Assembly: GCF_027172205.1 (NCBI RefSeq)
Contig: NC_070614.1
Span: forward strand, 36,152,001-36,216,000
From: Podarcis raffonei
Lineage: Eukaryota > Chordata > Lepidosauria > Squamata > Lacertidae
Direction: 5' to 3'
Length of the DNA stretch: 64,000 nucleotides
The position numbers and the translations under genes are program-made. Below the pieces are notes generated by a model that was not told where the DNA came from, searched no databases, and worked only from the letters and a program-made list of their open reading frames with translations. This document shows positions 11,001-26,000 of this stretch, piece after piece. The first letter of the stretch is position 1; every line of letters starts with the position of its first letter.

Positions 11001-14000
11001 TTCCAAATCTTTCTTAATTTCTGTCCAGCATTTCTCATAATTGTCTTTAAATAGATTCACATTCTTAGTTGTTAAATTAACCCCTAGATATTTCACCTTA
11101 TTTGCTACCATTAGTCCAGTTTCACTCTAAAGTTATAATTGATTAAACATTATGGTCCTATTTGTATGACTTGATAATCTTTGAAGTATTATATGCACCC
11201 TTCCTCTAACGTTTTTTACAGCTTTGGCTTGTCTCTGTATTCAGGGATCACTAGGTGTCACTGCAACCTCATCGCTAGACATAACTTGGTTCTGAAAAGA
11301 AACCATCCATATTTTGAAAAATTAGTTTGGTGACAGAGCTTCTGTAAGATTATGGTTTGCTTTGAGATGAGGTTGAGTTACTTTCTTGTTTGTTTGGTTT
11401 TTATTATGTTTGATTATGTTTTGTGTTTACAGAAAACAAAACACGCTGAAGAACTAACAGTCACCTTGGATGAATACAGAATGGTAGTACAGGTAATCTG
11501 GGACTAGGAGGAATCTAGAGTGATATATATTTTTTACAGTCTAGGGTGAACAATTATTTATTTATAAAAATATTTATATACTGCTATTTATTTTTAAAAA
11601 AATGTAAAACCATACAATAAAAAACATGTAAAAACGTTAAGATCAGAAAATAGTCAACTACTATGGAAACATGCCTTCTTAATTGCCTGCATAAGCCTGA
11701 TGGACTAGAAGAGTTTTCAGCAGGAGCTTAAAAGTTGAAATAGAAGGCACCTGCTAAATCTCTGTTGTCAGAGTACACGATACTGGGCTGATGACACTAA
11801 AGTCTTGGGTTTCTTGTTGTCAAATGATCCTCACCAACTTGGGAAACAACCAACAATGTTCCAACAATGCTCCTGAAGATCATCTCTGTCACCAAGCTGG
11901 GATATAAAGGTTCAGGTGGTCCCCAAGGTACTCTGGACCTAAGTTGTCCAGGGCTTCATAAGACAATATGAGGATCTTTATCGCAGCTTGACAGTAGATG
12001 GACAGCTAGTGCAGATATTACAACAGTGGTATCACATGTTCTCATCCAGATGCCCCATCAGCAGACTGGCAGCTGTATTTGGAGTTAGTTAGTTGTGTAT
12101 TAACCAGAAGTATCCCCCATCAAATTCTATGACAACAGAAAAACCAAGTCAGAATTGGTAATAATGATAAGGAATGGGAAATGATGAATAACAGGTTCAC
12201 AGTTGTAGATCCCAAAGGCTCATCTTCGGTCTATGACAGATAGCAGAGGCTACCCTAGGAAAAGGGACACATAGACTACTGGATGGGGAGCAGTATGCAT
12301 ACAGTGCAAAAACTGCTAACATAACTCTTTGATATTTAAACAAATGAAACTGAAAAGTTTCACATGATGTGGAGTTAACATTGAAACAACATAACATAAA
12401 TGTTCCCAAGGCATTAGAGCAAATTAAATGTTTTGGAGAAGTGGCGGGTTTTAAAATAGACACAGAAAAGACCAAGATGTTAGTCAAAAACATGGATAAG
12501 CAGTCGAGAAATTTGAGGATTTGGCTGACTGTGAGAAATCTCAACTTATTTAAAGATAATTATATTAAACTGTGGAAAGAGATTTAAAAAGAGTTGGCAA
12601 TATGGTAAAGGATGACGCTTTCCCTACTAGGTTAAATTTCAGCCATCAAAATTAATATACAGTGGTACCTTGGTTCTCAAACTTAATCTGTCAAACAGAC
12701 TCCTGAATCCATTTGAAAACCAAGGCGCAGCTTCCAATGGCTGCAAGAGCTTCCTGCACTCAAGCAGAAGCCCTGTTGGCTTCCGAAAAACATTCACAAA
12801 CTGGAACACTTCTGGGTTTGCGATTTATTCAGCAACTAAGCCGTTCAGGAACCAAGGTACCACTGTACTTCCTAAAATTATTCCAAACGATCCTGATCAT
12901 TAATAATTTAAGCTGCCTCAAAGAATGGAAAAAAGATATGATTTGAAATTTACTGCACATTGAAAGAGAATCACATGAAAATGATCCATAGATGGTATCT
13001 AACTCTGAGTAGGTTGGCTAAGATGTATAAAGTAGAATCAGATTTGTGCTGGAAATGTAAAGAAATGGAGGGAACCTTTTTTTCATGTGTGGAGGGCATG
13101 TAAAAAGGTTAAAGAGTATTGGGAAATGATTTACAATGAGATGAAAAAAATGTTTAAAACAACTTTCCCAAAAAGATCAAAGGCATTCTTGTTAGGAATA
13201 GTTCAAGCAGAAGTTCCCAGGTGTCAGAAAAAATTATGTATGCTGCAACAGCAGCTCGTGTTTTATTAGCCCAAAAATGGAAAGTGAGGGCGGTCCCTTG
13301 TAAGGAAGACTGGCAATTTAAGATGATAGAATTTGTGGAACTAGCAGGTCTAACATATAGAAGAAGAGAGCAAGAAGAGGAGTGGAAACCTTTTGTTGAG
13401 TATATGGAAAATAATTGCACACAGCTGAAAACGCTGGCAGCATTAAGATAAATTCAACAGGTTAACTAATATTCGAGTATTGTACGATTGGAGAACTGAC
13501 TAAAATGGTTATAGTAAAATATGCAGGTATAATAGGCAAACAAAATGAACCATGGAAGGGGAAGGAGGGAAGCCACTGATTAAATGGTATTATGTAAATT
13601 GTTTATTTTGAAATGTTAAACTGAAAATTCAATAAACATTTAAAAAAAGAAACACTGAAAAGTTTATAGAATTGTACACAAGACCTTGCAAGGTAGACCC
13701 ATACAGACTTCCCCACTTTACTTTGTGCTAGTATAGTAGCTACCATACTTATGCATCAGGTTCTCTTTGTGATCTCCATTAGGAACTGAAACTGGAGGTT
13801 AGCAGACTTCAAGAACACCTGTCCCAATCCTATCAGGACCAATATGTGTAAGTGTTGCCAGAATAAGCTAGGTGTTTTGGGGAGTGGTTAGGATACAGCA
13901 AGCCCAGATGTATCTCGTATAAAGGAAGGTGTGGTGTCTAGCCAGGGAAAGCTCTATGATTTTTGTTACAGTTGCCTGTAAAATCATTATTGTGTTAAAC

Positions 14001-17000
14001 TAAGAATTATCCTTTCGGGACAGTGAAATGCTTTTGAATTTTCCAAAAAAAATAAAATAAAAAAAAATCCCCAAAGCAATTTCAAAATGATTTAATTATT
14101 TCATTCTTTTAACTGGCAATTGTCAAAATTCTCACTGTTTATGATTAGCTTGAATTCTGTATGAATCATATTCTAAGAATATACCACTAAGTAAGCTATT
14201 ATGTTTTTGAGGATTGTTAACAAGACCTTTTCATTTAATTTTAATTGCATAAAATTAAGCTTCTGAAGCGTATGGGGTTTTATCATGTATTGTTTAATTC
14301 CCTTGTATTTGGAAGTGCTAGTTTTAAATTGTGTTACTTTACCCTGAGGTTTAGTGATGGTTCAGGATACAAACTTTAACTAAATGCATAAATAAAATTG
14401 TTATTTATATTATTAATAGTAATTTTTCAATACTTTTTCAGTAGTGTAATATTAAGCTCTGGTAAAGCTGTTAAAATTGAGTGCCCCCTGGAGGCAGATA
14501 TTCAGACAGTGAAAGCAGACAGCTTTTTCCTCAGAGGGGACAGTTCATAGTTGCATGATCTGTCCAAGACTAAATGAGGTTGTTCATATCATCCTTATTG
14601 CTCTCATTCTGTTCTTGTTCTTCTTTTTTTGTTTAAAGACTTAACAAGTCCACAAAGCAGCTGAGCAGGGAGCTGGAATGTTTAGGGAATGATTTCTTTG
14701 GCCCCAGGTAGTTGTACCTTGGGAGTGCTCAAGAAATGGAACAGATGCAGCTTAATTTGCTGTCTCAAGAGAAATTAGTTTTGTCCTCTCCGAGACCTGT
14801 CCATCTCTCTCTCTTACGCACGCACATCATGTTCTGTGACCCAGTTCTTTGTGACTAGCACTAAGAATCTAAAATAATTTGTTCTGACTTGCTAGGGAGA
14901 CACTGAGGTCAGGTCTGGGTGTGTTACGAACATGGATAATTTTGCTTTGCACTTTATTGAGACAGAGGTTTGCACTTCTACTAAAGGAGTCATTTTGATT
15001 TTTAAAATCAGAGCTGGAAAAATATATATTAAGGTGATCTAATCTACCTCGCTATCCTAATGTTATCCAGACCTAAACAGTCTTTGACAGATACAAACAG
15101 AAAATCTTTTAAAAACAAATTGGGTTGCATCCAAGCTTACCATCTTTCATAACTGACTGATAAAACTTCATATCTCCTGCTGCAATAGTAAATGGAAAAA
15201 GTGTTTTGTTTTGTTTTTATTTCAGTGCTATTGTGGGATTATAATAACCTTTTTTTTTAAAAAAAAAAAAAAGGAAGGCTAAGCTAAAAAACTGTTTTGG
15301 CACAAATTAACCGATTAAGAAATGATTCCAACCAGAAAGGCTGCATGTGTTTTTATAGATTCATTAAAAATAATTGTACTAAAACACACCAAGCAGTCCT
15401 GGAGAAATATTTTAATAATATTTTTTAAACTATAGTTGAAAAGGTGTTTTAGTGTGAATTAAAAGAGTAATTAAAAATATGCATGCTATTAAAGTAGCAC
15501 TGACCGGAAAGGGTAATAGTGAAGGTGTGTGAAAGAATAGATACATGATGATAGGTACACCCACTTGGCATATCACTGTACAGCTTTTGAAAAATACAGA
15601 AGAATAGTACTAAGGTGATCTACCCCTGTGGAGATTGTGATAGTATAGTCTGAGCAAAAGACAGAATCACCATTGGGAGAACCCAGGAGGACAATGATTT
15701 GATAACATCATGCAGATGACCCATAAATTGTAAGTGAGCAAAGCATGAAAATTCCAGAGGAAATTCTAGTGTAGAAGAGTACTAATAGCGTTGTTAATTT
15801 TTATGTTGTTATTTTTATGTTAATGTTTATTGTTAATTTTGCTTTGTTAATTACAAGGTAAGTTGTTGATCCTCAGTTATGTGGCCAAGGAGGTTCATGT
15901 AAACTCCCATTTTAATTGTTTGCAGTTCTGTTTGACACAATGAACTGTTAACATTCTTTTTGATGCAGGCTGCCAGGAGATTTCCTAGAAAATGTGAAGA
16001 CCTGCTCACAGGTCCCTGCACAGCCACTCTGGATGGAAATTGAAGAATCACAGAGAGTAAGACTCCACAAATGAGTATTGCTTCTTGGAATGTCTTACCA
16101 TTGCTCTCACCATAAATGGAAAGGATCTCAAGACTTAACTCGGACAAACCCAGAGTCTTGGGTAGATGCTTGCTGTACAGGGTTACACATTTATCTAGTT
16201 TGAAGGGAATTGTTGCTCAGCACTAGTGATGTTGCAGGCACTATCCAGTACCGCCTGTGATACTCACACAATTACAACACTCGTAGTAGCTGTTGTTGTG
16301 CTAAATGGGAGAAAAATAACATTTTGCCAGTAACAAGATATTACACTTTTGTGTATTGGCGAAAAGCAGTACCTGTGTCACAGAAGTGTATGTTGAAGAA
16401 AGACTTAAGATTTATTGGACTATAAAATGATGATAGTCCCTTGCTGTCTTCAGCAGCAGTTTGGCGAGGAGGCTGATTTGCCTAGTCCTTTGTGTGGGAT
16501 GTTGACATCTTTGGTGACAGATCCACTGGCTTCAGGTGACATTGGATCTTTGGCAGAAAGGGTAAGTGTGGAATTCACAAGTGGTAAGAAAAATAACGAC
16601 AAAGTTTTCTTCCTTTTATTACAGAGAACATGTCTGCTGAATTAAAGTTACCAGTATGCTGTTAGTAATAGTCAAACTAGATTGACTTCACACCAAGCAG
16701 CACTTTAAGCTTTGACCCCTGTTTCAAAAATGGAAAGTCTTTTCAAAGACTGATCTGACCACCCCATCCCATAGCACACACCTCTAATTTTCTCAAAATA
16801 ACTTTTTACCTACTGATATCTGGAGCTAGCTCAAATTTTGTGTTGTTGGGCCAGGTGCTGTATATATTTATTTTTCTAGAAAACAGAGCATGATCCATAG
16901 TCTTATCTTTCATTACCTTGGTAGCCTTTCTCTGAACTCTAGTTTTGAGGCCTGCCAAGATATACTTTAATACTAAGGACCCAATGTGCGGTGTGACTCA

Positions 17001-20000
17001 TTATCTCAGCAGCCTCCCACTGTTCTGTTTCTCTCTGTCTACAAATTGGAATGCAACATAAGCAAAAGCACCAAGAATACTGTGGCTTCCAGCTGGTAGA
17101 CATGCATTTTCTGTCACATCAAAGTGTGGAAGGGACTTGTTGCCTTTTTGTTGCTGTAAACATGTAGGAATTTGTGTAGGTGTAGAGTTATGGTGCTGAA
17201 AATATGAACAAGTCCCCTGCTCAGTTTAAGAAAAGTGCATGACCAGAAATCTTATGAATTGGACATTGTGGCTAATGCCTTTGGGGTGGAGTCAGTTGTG
17301 CTCTCGCTTGCCCTGTTTGTTAAAGGGGTTTTGTGAAATCAAGCTGTTTCTTTATTATGCAAGCTGCAGTAGCATTTTGTTGGCAATTGGAGGGGAGGAA
17401 CTGAGGACTGTATGGGTGGGTGTTGATAAAGCGTGCCCTGTCCTTGCATCTTGAAAAAGACCCCTGTTAACTTGGGCATATACTAGTGGACATGAATGTG
17501 GGGGCAAAGAAAGCCATGTTAGATGTAGGAGCTGGAAGACGGCAAGCTGCACAAGGCAAGCACACTGTCTTAATCTCATCCTCCTATTTAAAGAGCATTT
17601 GCTATCCAGTTGATTGAAGGGAAGATGTTGTTTGTCATGTTGTAGTGAAGAGGAGCCTTTTCTCCTACCTCCATAGTCATATATGAGCCAGATGCTGACA
17701 GTTTAAATGGGTGTGTGTGCCATGGCAAGTCATAGAAGCAAAGCCAACGCTGAAAGTTTGGAGAGAGATATGGCCCATCAGCCTCATTTTCAAAGGAAAG
17801 CGGGACTCCGGCATTGGCACAAGAAAAATGAAAAGCCCATTAGCTTTCCTGTGGGGTGCACAGGCTACACAGTCTGTGTTCAATTACAAAACGGGCACCA
17901 GTGGAGCTAACAGGGACATGATTAGCAGTAGGGAAGTTTAGTATGAATACTAACAAAAAGACATTAGCTGCTCAGTATCTAAGAAAGCAGGTACTATTTT
18001 GAATAATACAGTTCTGGAGGTTATGATAGTTTGCATTAGTGAGATAGTTTCACCACCCCCCCTTTCTTGAGGTAGACACTAACATCAGAAGATGTCTGGA
18101 AATGCTTACTTAACATGTAAATGACCACACACAGCATTTTCTGAGCTTCCTTGAGGCTGCAGTTCGGAATCTCAATAAAGGTAGATTTTCAAGGAACAGT
18201 TTTCAGGATTCTGACAAAAATCCTGAAAACCATATGCCTCCCTGAATTAGTTTGCAGGGGGATTAGACAACATTGTGTGAAGCAAGTGTTATGCACTTTG
18301 CAGTGCATTTTCAGTCACATTTCTTATCACCAAAGTCTGGAAGTTCAGCTGGAACTTGCTGGAACTCTGTTCCGGTACCTCTCAGGCGGATGCCAATGCC
18401 ATTATAAGAGAACAAAAGAGGCATTCATGGTGGGTTCTGGCACCTTTTCCCCCTAGAAAAATAGCACTGGATGTCACCAATCAAAATTGGTTGCATAAGT
18501 CTTTATCTCTGACCATTGTTGCCATAAATCAGGCTTTAATTCCTGTTTAAACTAAAAAATCAATGATACTGTGAATGCCGATAAGGGAGATGTAGCAAAA
18601 GGAAAGAATTTAAAGGCAAAAATATATCCGATCTTACATTTAATGGAAAAATCTGATCCTGGTTGTGGCGCTTTCAGGAGAAGAGGAAAAGCCTATGATG
18701 GTACCAAGACAGCTAAACTGTCAAAAAAGGACAAGGCAATGGCAAGTTTTATGCTGTTAGAGCTAACTTCTCAACTTGACAAACTGAAGCAAGATTTAAA
18801 AAATGATCTGCAGGAAGAGTGGAAATCGGCCTTAAAACCTATAGAAACTTCATTGGATTAGACAGAATCACAATCTTGGATGTTGCTGCAATAGCAAATG
18901 AAACAACTAAAATGGGAATTAAGCATTATAAAAGAATTTAAAAGCTATCTGACTGAGCTAAAGACATCCAGCTTTGTAAATGTCAGACAATGCTTTGCAC
19001 CATTTAAATGTTAAAATAAGAGGCTTGGAAGAGACTCAGAAATGTTTGATACTAAATCCTTCATTTTATATTGATTAATCAAATAATGCCTGCCTGCCAT
19101 TACTGACACTGACAATGCTTATCACTCTGGTGCTAGTTTGCAGTCCAACAACAACGGACTGAGAGACATCTTGGTAAAATTTTCACATCTTTCAGCTAAA
19201 GAAATCATTTTGAACGTGATCAGAGATAAAGGAGGTCTGGAATGGGAGGGCACCAATATTCTAATCTCTGTCCAGCTACACACAGTTGGAAGCAGGCTTT
19301 AAAAAAATATACAGATCAGTGGCATAAAGCAGGAATCCAGTATTGCTGGGGTTTCCCCTTTCAGTTAATAGTTAGAATCAATTGTGTCACCCATCTTATC
19401 ACAAATAATAATGAAGCACATAACATACTTTATTTACCCAGCCTATCATCAGCATCCCAGCAGGGAGATCAAAGCTCAGATAAACTTGTTGGTGGCAAGG
19501 AAAAAAAATTGGTATAGAAGAGGAGAAGTCCCTGGATGCCAACATCCAGGTTTGGGGCAAGTACTCTGGTGAGATAACCCCAGCAGAGATTTAAAAGCAC
19601 AAAATATGCAGCAAGGTAAAGCATGGCTGTTAGACCTTTAAAACATGCCCTTCTAAGTTCCTTCCAAAGTTCCCCTCTTCCCCTAACATAGAAAAATACC
19701 AATTCCCCCCCCCCCGAAGTTTAAAGAATTGTCCACCATACAGGGGGATAGTTTTGTGAATAGAGTCTGTTAAGATTTCTTATACTTATTCCTAACTATA
19801 TTAGCTTTGTGTGACAGTCTAATGCCTGTGAGTTCTGTGGATGAATTTTGGATGCTGGGTGGTACATTGAAGCATAAAGCTTCAGATTTTGAGAAGTTAA
19901 CCCGCAGGCCTGATAGTATTGTGAAGTTGTTAAGCTCTTGAAGTCTTGCTGCTCCCATGTTCAGCGGGTCAGGAGTCATAATCATTACGGTAAATCATCA

Positions 20001-23000
20001 GTGAAGAGTCCAATCATATAGTTTTGTTTTCCAGTTTGAACTCCATTGATGTCTGGTGTTCTAAGGCATATAACTAATGGTCCTAAAGCTAGGATGAACA
20101 AAAAGAAAGAGTGGACAGCCTCTCTTCATTCTATTTAGACTAATGAAAAATTCCTTCTTTACAATGAGATAATGTGTCTCTACCACATTGTATTTGCAAA
20201 TTACCCTTTCCTAGGCCAAAGAGTTGTTTTTCCATCTACCCAAGTGCAAATACGGGAGCTTGTACCTTGTTGAAAGGTAATTGCTTTTCTATTAGATGAG
20301 AAAAGGATCAAACAAAGAAGAAGAAAAACCTTTATCTGAGTCTAGTGCCTTTTATACAAAAATCACAATTACTTGCCATGTTGGGTTATTTACTGCAAAT
20401 GGGGCTTGCTTACCGTAACAGCCACCACCTGACTCCATCATCTCAACATTTGTTTGATTGTACTGGATTTTAGTTAAAAAAAACCCCCAGAAGCAGATTT
20501 TCCTTTTCTGAATGATGCTGAAGAAGGCCAAAGATTCACATCAGTATGAAGACTCATCACTCTTTCCTTCCTCTGTTTATAGTTGATGGAACTAGATACC
20601 CTTCTATTTTCCCTTCATTTTGTGGGAACAGCCTCCATCATTGGGTTGTTCCGTCCTTGGAATGAGGCAGCTGAAAGTACATGTATGCCAAGAAACCATA
20701 CTCCTTCAGTGAAAGAGATAGGTGTCAGCTACACTGCCTTGTGGATTACCAACCTTTTAGTTACAAAGATGGTTGGACAGCACTTTGTATGCCTCCTTCT
20801 GGCAACTCCTGCAGTCAAGCTGGTGCCAAACGTATCGTGCTGCTTTCCTTTGGACTACATCAACGAGGCTGAGAGGAGGGTCTTCTTGTTTGAGTAGCCC
20901 AGGGCCTCTATACACAGCCCAGGCTTGTGCCCCAGGGAGGTCACTTTGTTGCTGCTAATGCAGTGGCTTGACTTCACCCCTGAAGGCACACTCCATTGTC
21001 TCTCGAGACAGATGGATGCCAACAACAACTAGGCAGAAGCAGTCACTCCTTTCTCCCATATTTTTGTGGAACCTTTGAAAAGCATTGGTGTACATTCTTG
21101 GTGATGCCAACTTATCTTCATCATTTTTCTGCGGTGAAGGCGACTCCTTAAAAAGGAAAAAATGGCCAGTTTATACCTTAAATAAGTCAATAATAAATAA
21201 TAATACTTGCTCTAGACTGTCCTGCTTTAGGCAGCAGGTGTGTGTGATGTGTGGAGGAGGAATTGTATATTTTTTTTAAAAACACCTGTGCGTGGAATGC
21301 TAACATGCCAGTGAAAAGTGTTCAGTACTTTCCATTAGAAATGTTATTTTTCTATACGCATACAGAGAGGTTCCCCCTTATTGCTGGCATCTGTCTGTCT
21401 CGGGAGACAATGGAAGAGTGTGCCTTCGGGGGTAAAGTCAAACTGTTGGAGAGTTACAGCACCAGCTGTGGTTGTAGAGAAGAGAGAGACGTATTTTACT
21501 GCTGCTGAGGTAGATGAAGGCGTTTGATTTGCTTCTGCAGGTGCATCATGGCATTTTTTCTCTGCACTCCTGCCAGCAGTCATTCCTCTTCTGGTCCTCA
21601 TGGGGGTTATTGACCTCCCCTGAAACAGGAAGTACAACAGTCCTAGAAAAATATTAGTTCTGAAACAGGCATAAGATGGCCAAAGGATTCAAAATAAATC
21701 TCTCTTAAAAGTGGCAATGGGAAGAGATTGCACCCACCATTTGGGTTTGGGGACTAAGCTGTAGTACAGGCATAGGCAAACTCGGCCCTCCAGATGTTTT
21801 AGGACTACAATTCCCATCACCCCTGACCACTGGTTCTATTAGCTAGGGATCATGGGAGTTGTAGTCCCAAAACATCTGGAGGGCCAAAGGGGGAAGCAGG
21901 ATGAAAGAACCAAGGAAGAAGCTGCAGGGCAGGAGTGGGGAACTCGTGGTCCTCTAGAGTTGCTGGACCCCAAACTCCCATTAGCCCTAGCCAGTAAGAG
22001 ATTATGGGAGCTGAAGTCCACCAACAACTACAGGGCCACAGGCTCCCCACCACTACTGAAAGATAAAGAGCAAGAAATTGTAAGATACTGGAAGTGATCC
22101 TGGATATAACTGGAATGTTACTTACAACTGCAAATTACTTACAACATTTTATAAGAAGTCTGCTTTAGGGATAAGCATAGGAAATGCACTTCAGGTGATA
22201 TGTTTGCTAAAGAAGCCTTTCTTTTCCACGACAACTTTCCTTATGAAAGTTCGTTAACATTCTCAAAGAGTTTGATTTCAGCTACATAGTTAGCTACAGA
22301 GCATTTGATGGGTTGCAATTGCATGATGACTTTGCATACTGTGAAAAGCACGTTCAAGGCTGTGTAAAATTGTTGGCGGGGGGGGGGGAAGGTTGCACAT
22401 AGTCTAGGTATAGCATTTGTACCTGCTGTTCTGGCAGGAGTTTGTTCCTTTTTGAATTGCTTTGTGGAACATATTTCTTAAAAGCATTGTGAAGAATTAA
22501 AACTTTCAAATTTCATGAGGAGTCATTTGGTGTATCAAACACACTGCAAAGTAACAGACTCTCAGACAGGAGAGAAATAAGAAGGAGGCTAGTATGTAGA
22601 CATAATTTGTTTAATTTGCATTAAAAAAACATCTTCATCACACCAATCAATTTTGTTTTCCCCAAGGCTGTGTATTCTACCTTTCCAGAAACCACACTGC
22701 TCAGCTCAGCAGAATCGTAAGTGTGCATGTTGGCCCCTACCATAAGGCAAGATGAGGTGGTCTACTTTAAGTACAATGGATGAGCAACAAGCAGCTTGTT
22801 TTTAGGAGGGCACGGTATCATACTACACTTTGTAATCATGTTTCTAATCAGCAAAACACGAGCATAATCTCCCACACAGAAGGTTTAAAGAATCAATTTC
22901 AAATAGGTCAGTCTAGAAAGTAATATGAAACTGAAAATGACTTATATAGCATATGCTCCAGGAACAGTTGGTTTCTTGCACTGTTTCAAGGACTGTCTGA

Positions 23001-26000
23001 AGCTGGGATATAGGCACAAGCCTGTTCCTGGATTAGCCCTAATTGTAAGGAAAAATAGAAAGAATATGCCTTGCTGCCCAAATCCCTGACTGTAATCCTC
23101 TCCAGTGTACAGTTGCTGTTAATACCAGATGCATAGTGGTGAAATCAAATTAAAGCACCATGTTCAGGATGAGATGAATTTTTAAACTTATGCATATGCT
23201 TCTGTGGTGCAACAAATGACAGGAAACAAATGTTCCAAATGAAGTATTTTGACATATGAGGTGTTTTAATGTGCTTGGCTCTTCAGAGATTCTACAACAG
23301 CCTCTCAGGAACAAGCCTTAGTCCCAGTGTGTGGCGAGCTAATCCCAACTGTTAGGGAGAAGTCAGATGAAAACTTGTTTGAAATCCTGCTTCAAAGGTC
23401 AGGAACTACTGTAGTTGTCACAGACAGTTTTGACAAGAATGTGATTTGTGCCTCACTGTTGGAACTCCTTTGTAAGATTTATGCTGTGGAAAAACTTTCC
23501 TGCCATATCGGGTTATGTGGCCTTATAGAGAATTTTACCTTGGAATAGATTCCCTTCCTTTCCATGTCCATATATATATATATATCACACCTTTAGCAGA
23601 TTTCTTACAGCTGCTGTCTAGATCGACGCAGAGCTAGAATTCAGCTGCAGAAGACACTGTCAGTGTATTGTGACCCCATACACTGTGGGTGTTGTGAATA
23701 CTAAAGGGGATCACTTTCAGACCCAAGTAGGGTACCTTTCCTCCGCTACTGAGTAACCATGCTTAGCCCCACATATTTGAATTTAGGACTAAGGGTTCCC
23801 AGGCAGTTAGTATCGCTTCAAGGCAAACTATACTGTAGTTGCCTGTTGGTATAGAAATTAAGGGACACAAAATGTGCAGCTAGCCCATTCATCCTTCTTC
23901 ATGTTCTCTGGACAGTCCCAGTATGCACTCTAAATCTGCACAGTCCCACTTGGGTAACATCTAAAGCTAGATAGGTTAATGTGCACTCCAGCTCTATGCA
24001 CACCCAGATTCCTGCTCATTTCTCTGTTGAGCGCTGCAGTAGTGTCACTTTGGGATTCCTCATTGCACATAGAGTAAGGAAAAAAGCCTGTATTCTAATT
24101 TGTTTATTTAACAAATTTATAAACCAGAGTCTGAATCCATCCAAGTCATTTGGGGTATTTTTCTGCTCTAACTTTCATTAAGTTTTCCCATTCTTCTTAG
24201 TATGCATTTATTCTACTCCGTTCCCAAGCACATCTTGGCCACTCCTTTTTGCTTCCCTTCTAGCCTTTGATTCAGAAAATCAAATCACCGTATTTTTCGC
24301 TCTATAAGACGCATCAGACCACAAGGCACACCTAGTTTTTGGAGGAGGAAAACAAGAAAAAAAATATTCTGAATCTCAGAAGCCAGAACAGCAAGAGGGA
24401 TCGCTGTGCAGTGAAAGCAGCGATCCTTCTTGCTGTTCTGGCTTCGGCGATAGCTGCGCAGCCTGCCTGCATTCGTTCCATAAGACGCACACACATTTTC
24501 CCTTACTTTTTAGGAGGGAAAAAATGAGTCTTAAAGAGCAAAAAATACGGTATTTAGAAAGTGTTCCTCTGGTGGGAGTAAACTTCTACTGGGCAGGCAC
24601 TGTTTATGCCTTGTTTGTCCAGAAGATGGCTGTCTTATTGACTTCTGCCACCCCAGTCTTTAGGAATGAAGTACTAGAGCCTCATGCCTGTGGGCTCTTT
24701 GGGGGAATGCTCTGGAGTGGCAGATGGTGTTGAGACCTGTGGTCTCCAAGCCATAGACTAACTGCTCAACACCAGCTCCATCAAACACTGTGACTTAGCC
24801 ACTCTGGGGTAGCAAACTTCCTCCAGGGATGCTTTTGATACTGGCAGACTTCCCCAGCAGCTTAGGGCAGAGCTTTCCAAACTTGTTGGTGACACACTTT
24901 TAAAGTCATGCATCATTTCGCAACACAGTCATTCAGTTTTAGTAGCAAACCAGAAGTTAAACTAACCCCTTTCCAGCCCTGGAGGAGTGTGGGGAGTGTT
25001 CACGCAACACACCTGCACATTGCAGCCGACACACTAAATGTGTCGCGACACAGAGTTTGGAAATCTCTGATTTAGGGGCTCAGTGGTAGTTGTCCAATGG
25101 CCTGCCAAAATTCTGTCACTAAGTGACATAGCTTTTTGAACTTGTCTCTAAAAAGACATGGAGAAATGAAATGCACTACCTACTTCCTGACTATACAACT
25201 ATACCAACATGGGCTGCAGTACTTGACACCTCCTGTCCAGTGCTGAAGTTTGCTGCTTGGTCTCCACAACTTCCCTTGGCAGGGGGAGTTCCTCCCCTTT
25301 TGCTCCTGTTATGCATGGTCCAAGCAAGGGTGAGGTCATAGTGGGTGGATCCTCACAACTTGTTCTGGAGTCTTTGTCCCCCCCACCAGTGATGGTAATA
25401 CAAGACATGTCCAGGTGGGGAACACCTTCCAGTGGCCCTCACATAAACACTGCATGGTCTCTCGTAGAGAGAAAGCTGCACATAATTGTTCTTATATTCC
25501 TGGCAGTATTAGTGTTTCACACTTTTTACTACCCTGTTCCCAGGTAGCCACAGGAAAATAGGTGCAGTCTACAATATAAAGTGGCAGGGTGGTTCAATGT
25601 TGCACACCCTGCTACACCTTGCTGTTCTTTGGAGATTCTGCTGCCTTATCTGAAAACCACAACTGCTTCCATCAACTTTCCCAACTCTCCCCAATGGCTG
25701 TTTCTCCTCTTTGCTTTTGTCTTCTTATCACCACCCCCTCCAAAACTTGTTAACTTGGAACGGGTTTGTTGAAGTTGGTGGTATGAAATTATCCCACAGG
25801 CATAAGAACAGCACAATGTCCTCTCTCCACACAGGTTTCTTGTCTCATCCAGCTGCCTGTTACTGCACATCCTTTGGAATCTGGTTCTTCTAGGGCTCCC
25901 TGCATTCATTGCACTGCTTGCAGTGTCCTTCTTAGTGCTACCGTTCAACCAACAACCTGCCTGGGCTGAATCCAAGGGATGCTCTTGGCCTCAGTTGCAA

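Noticed and set aside
7024-16561. The coiled-coil gene as LRMP/IRAG2 instead of KASH5
   Set aside because: The coiled-coil text, the CDPxxTG start and the WPxLQLxYLQPPP tail match KASH5, and PTH2 lies on the far side as at the human KASH5 locus.
25433-25547. Alternative last KASH5 exon with a membrane-like segment (HIIVLIFLAVLVFHTFYY)
   Set aside because: It joins in phase to the exon ending at 23397 and looks hydrophobic, but it ends YPVPR. The exon at 25835-26030 joins equally well and carries the true KASH tail LQYLQPPPT.
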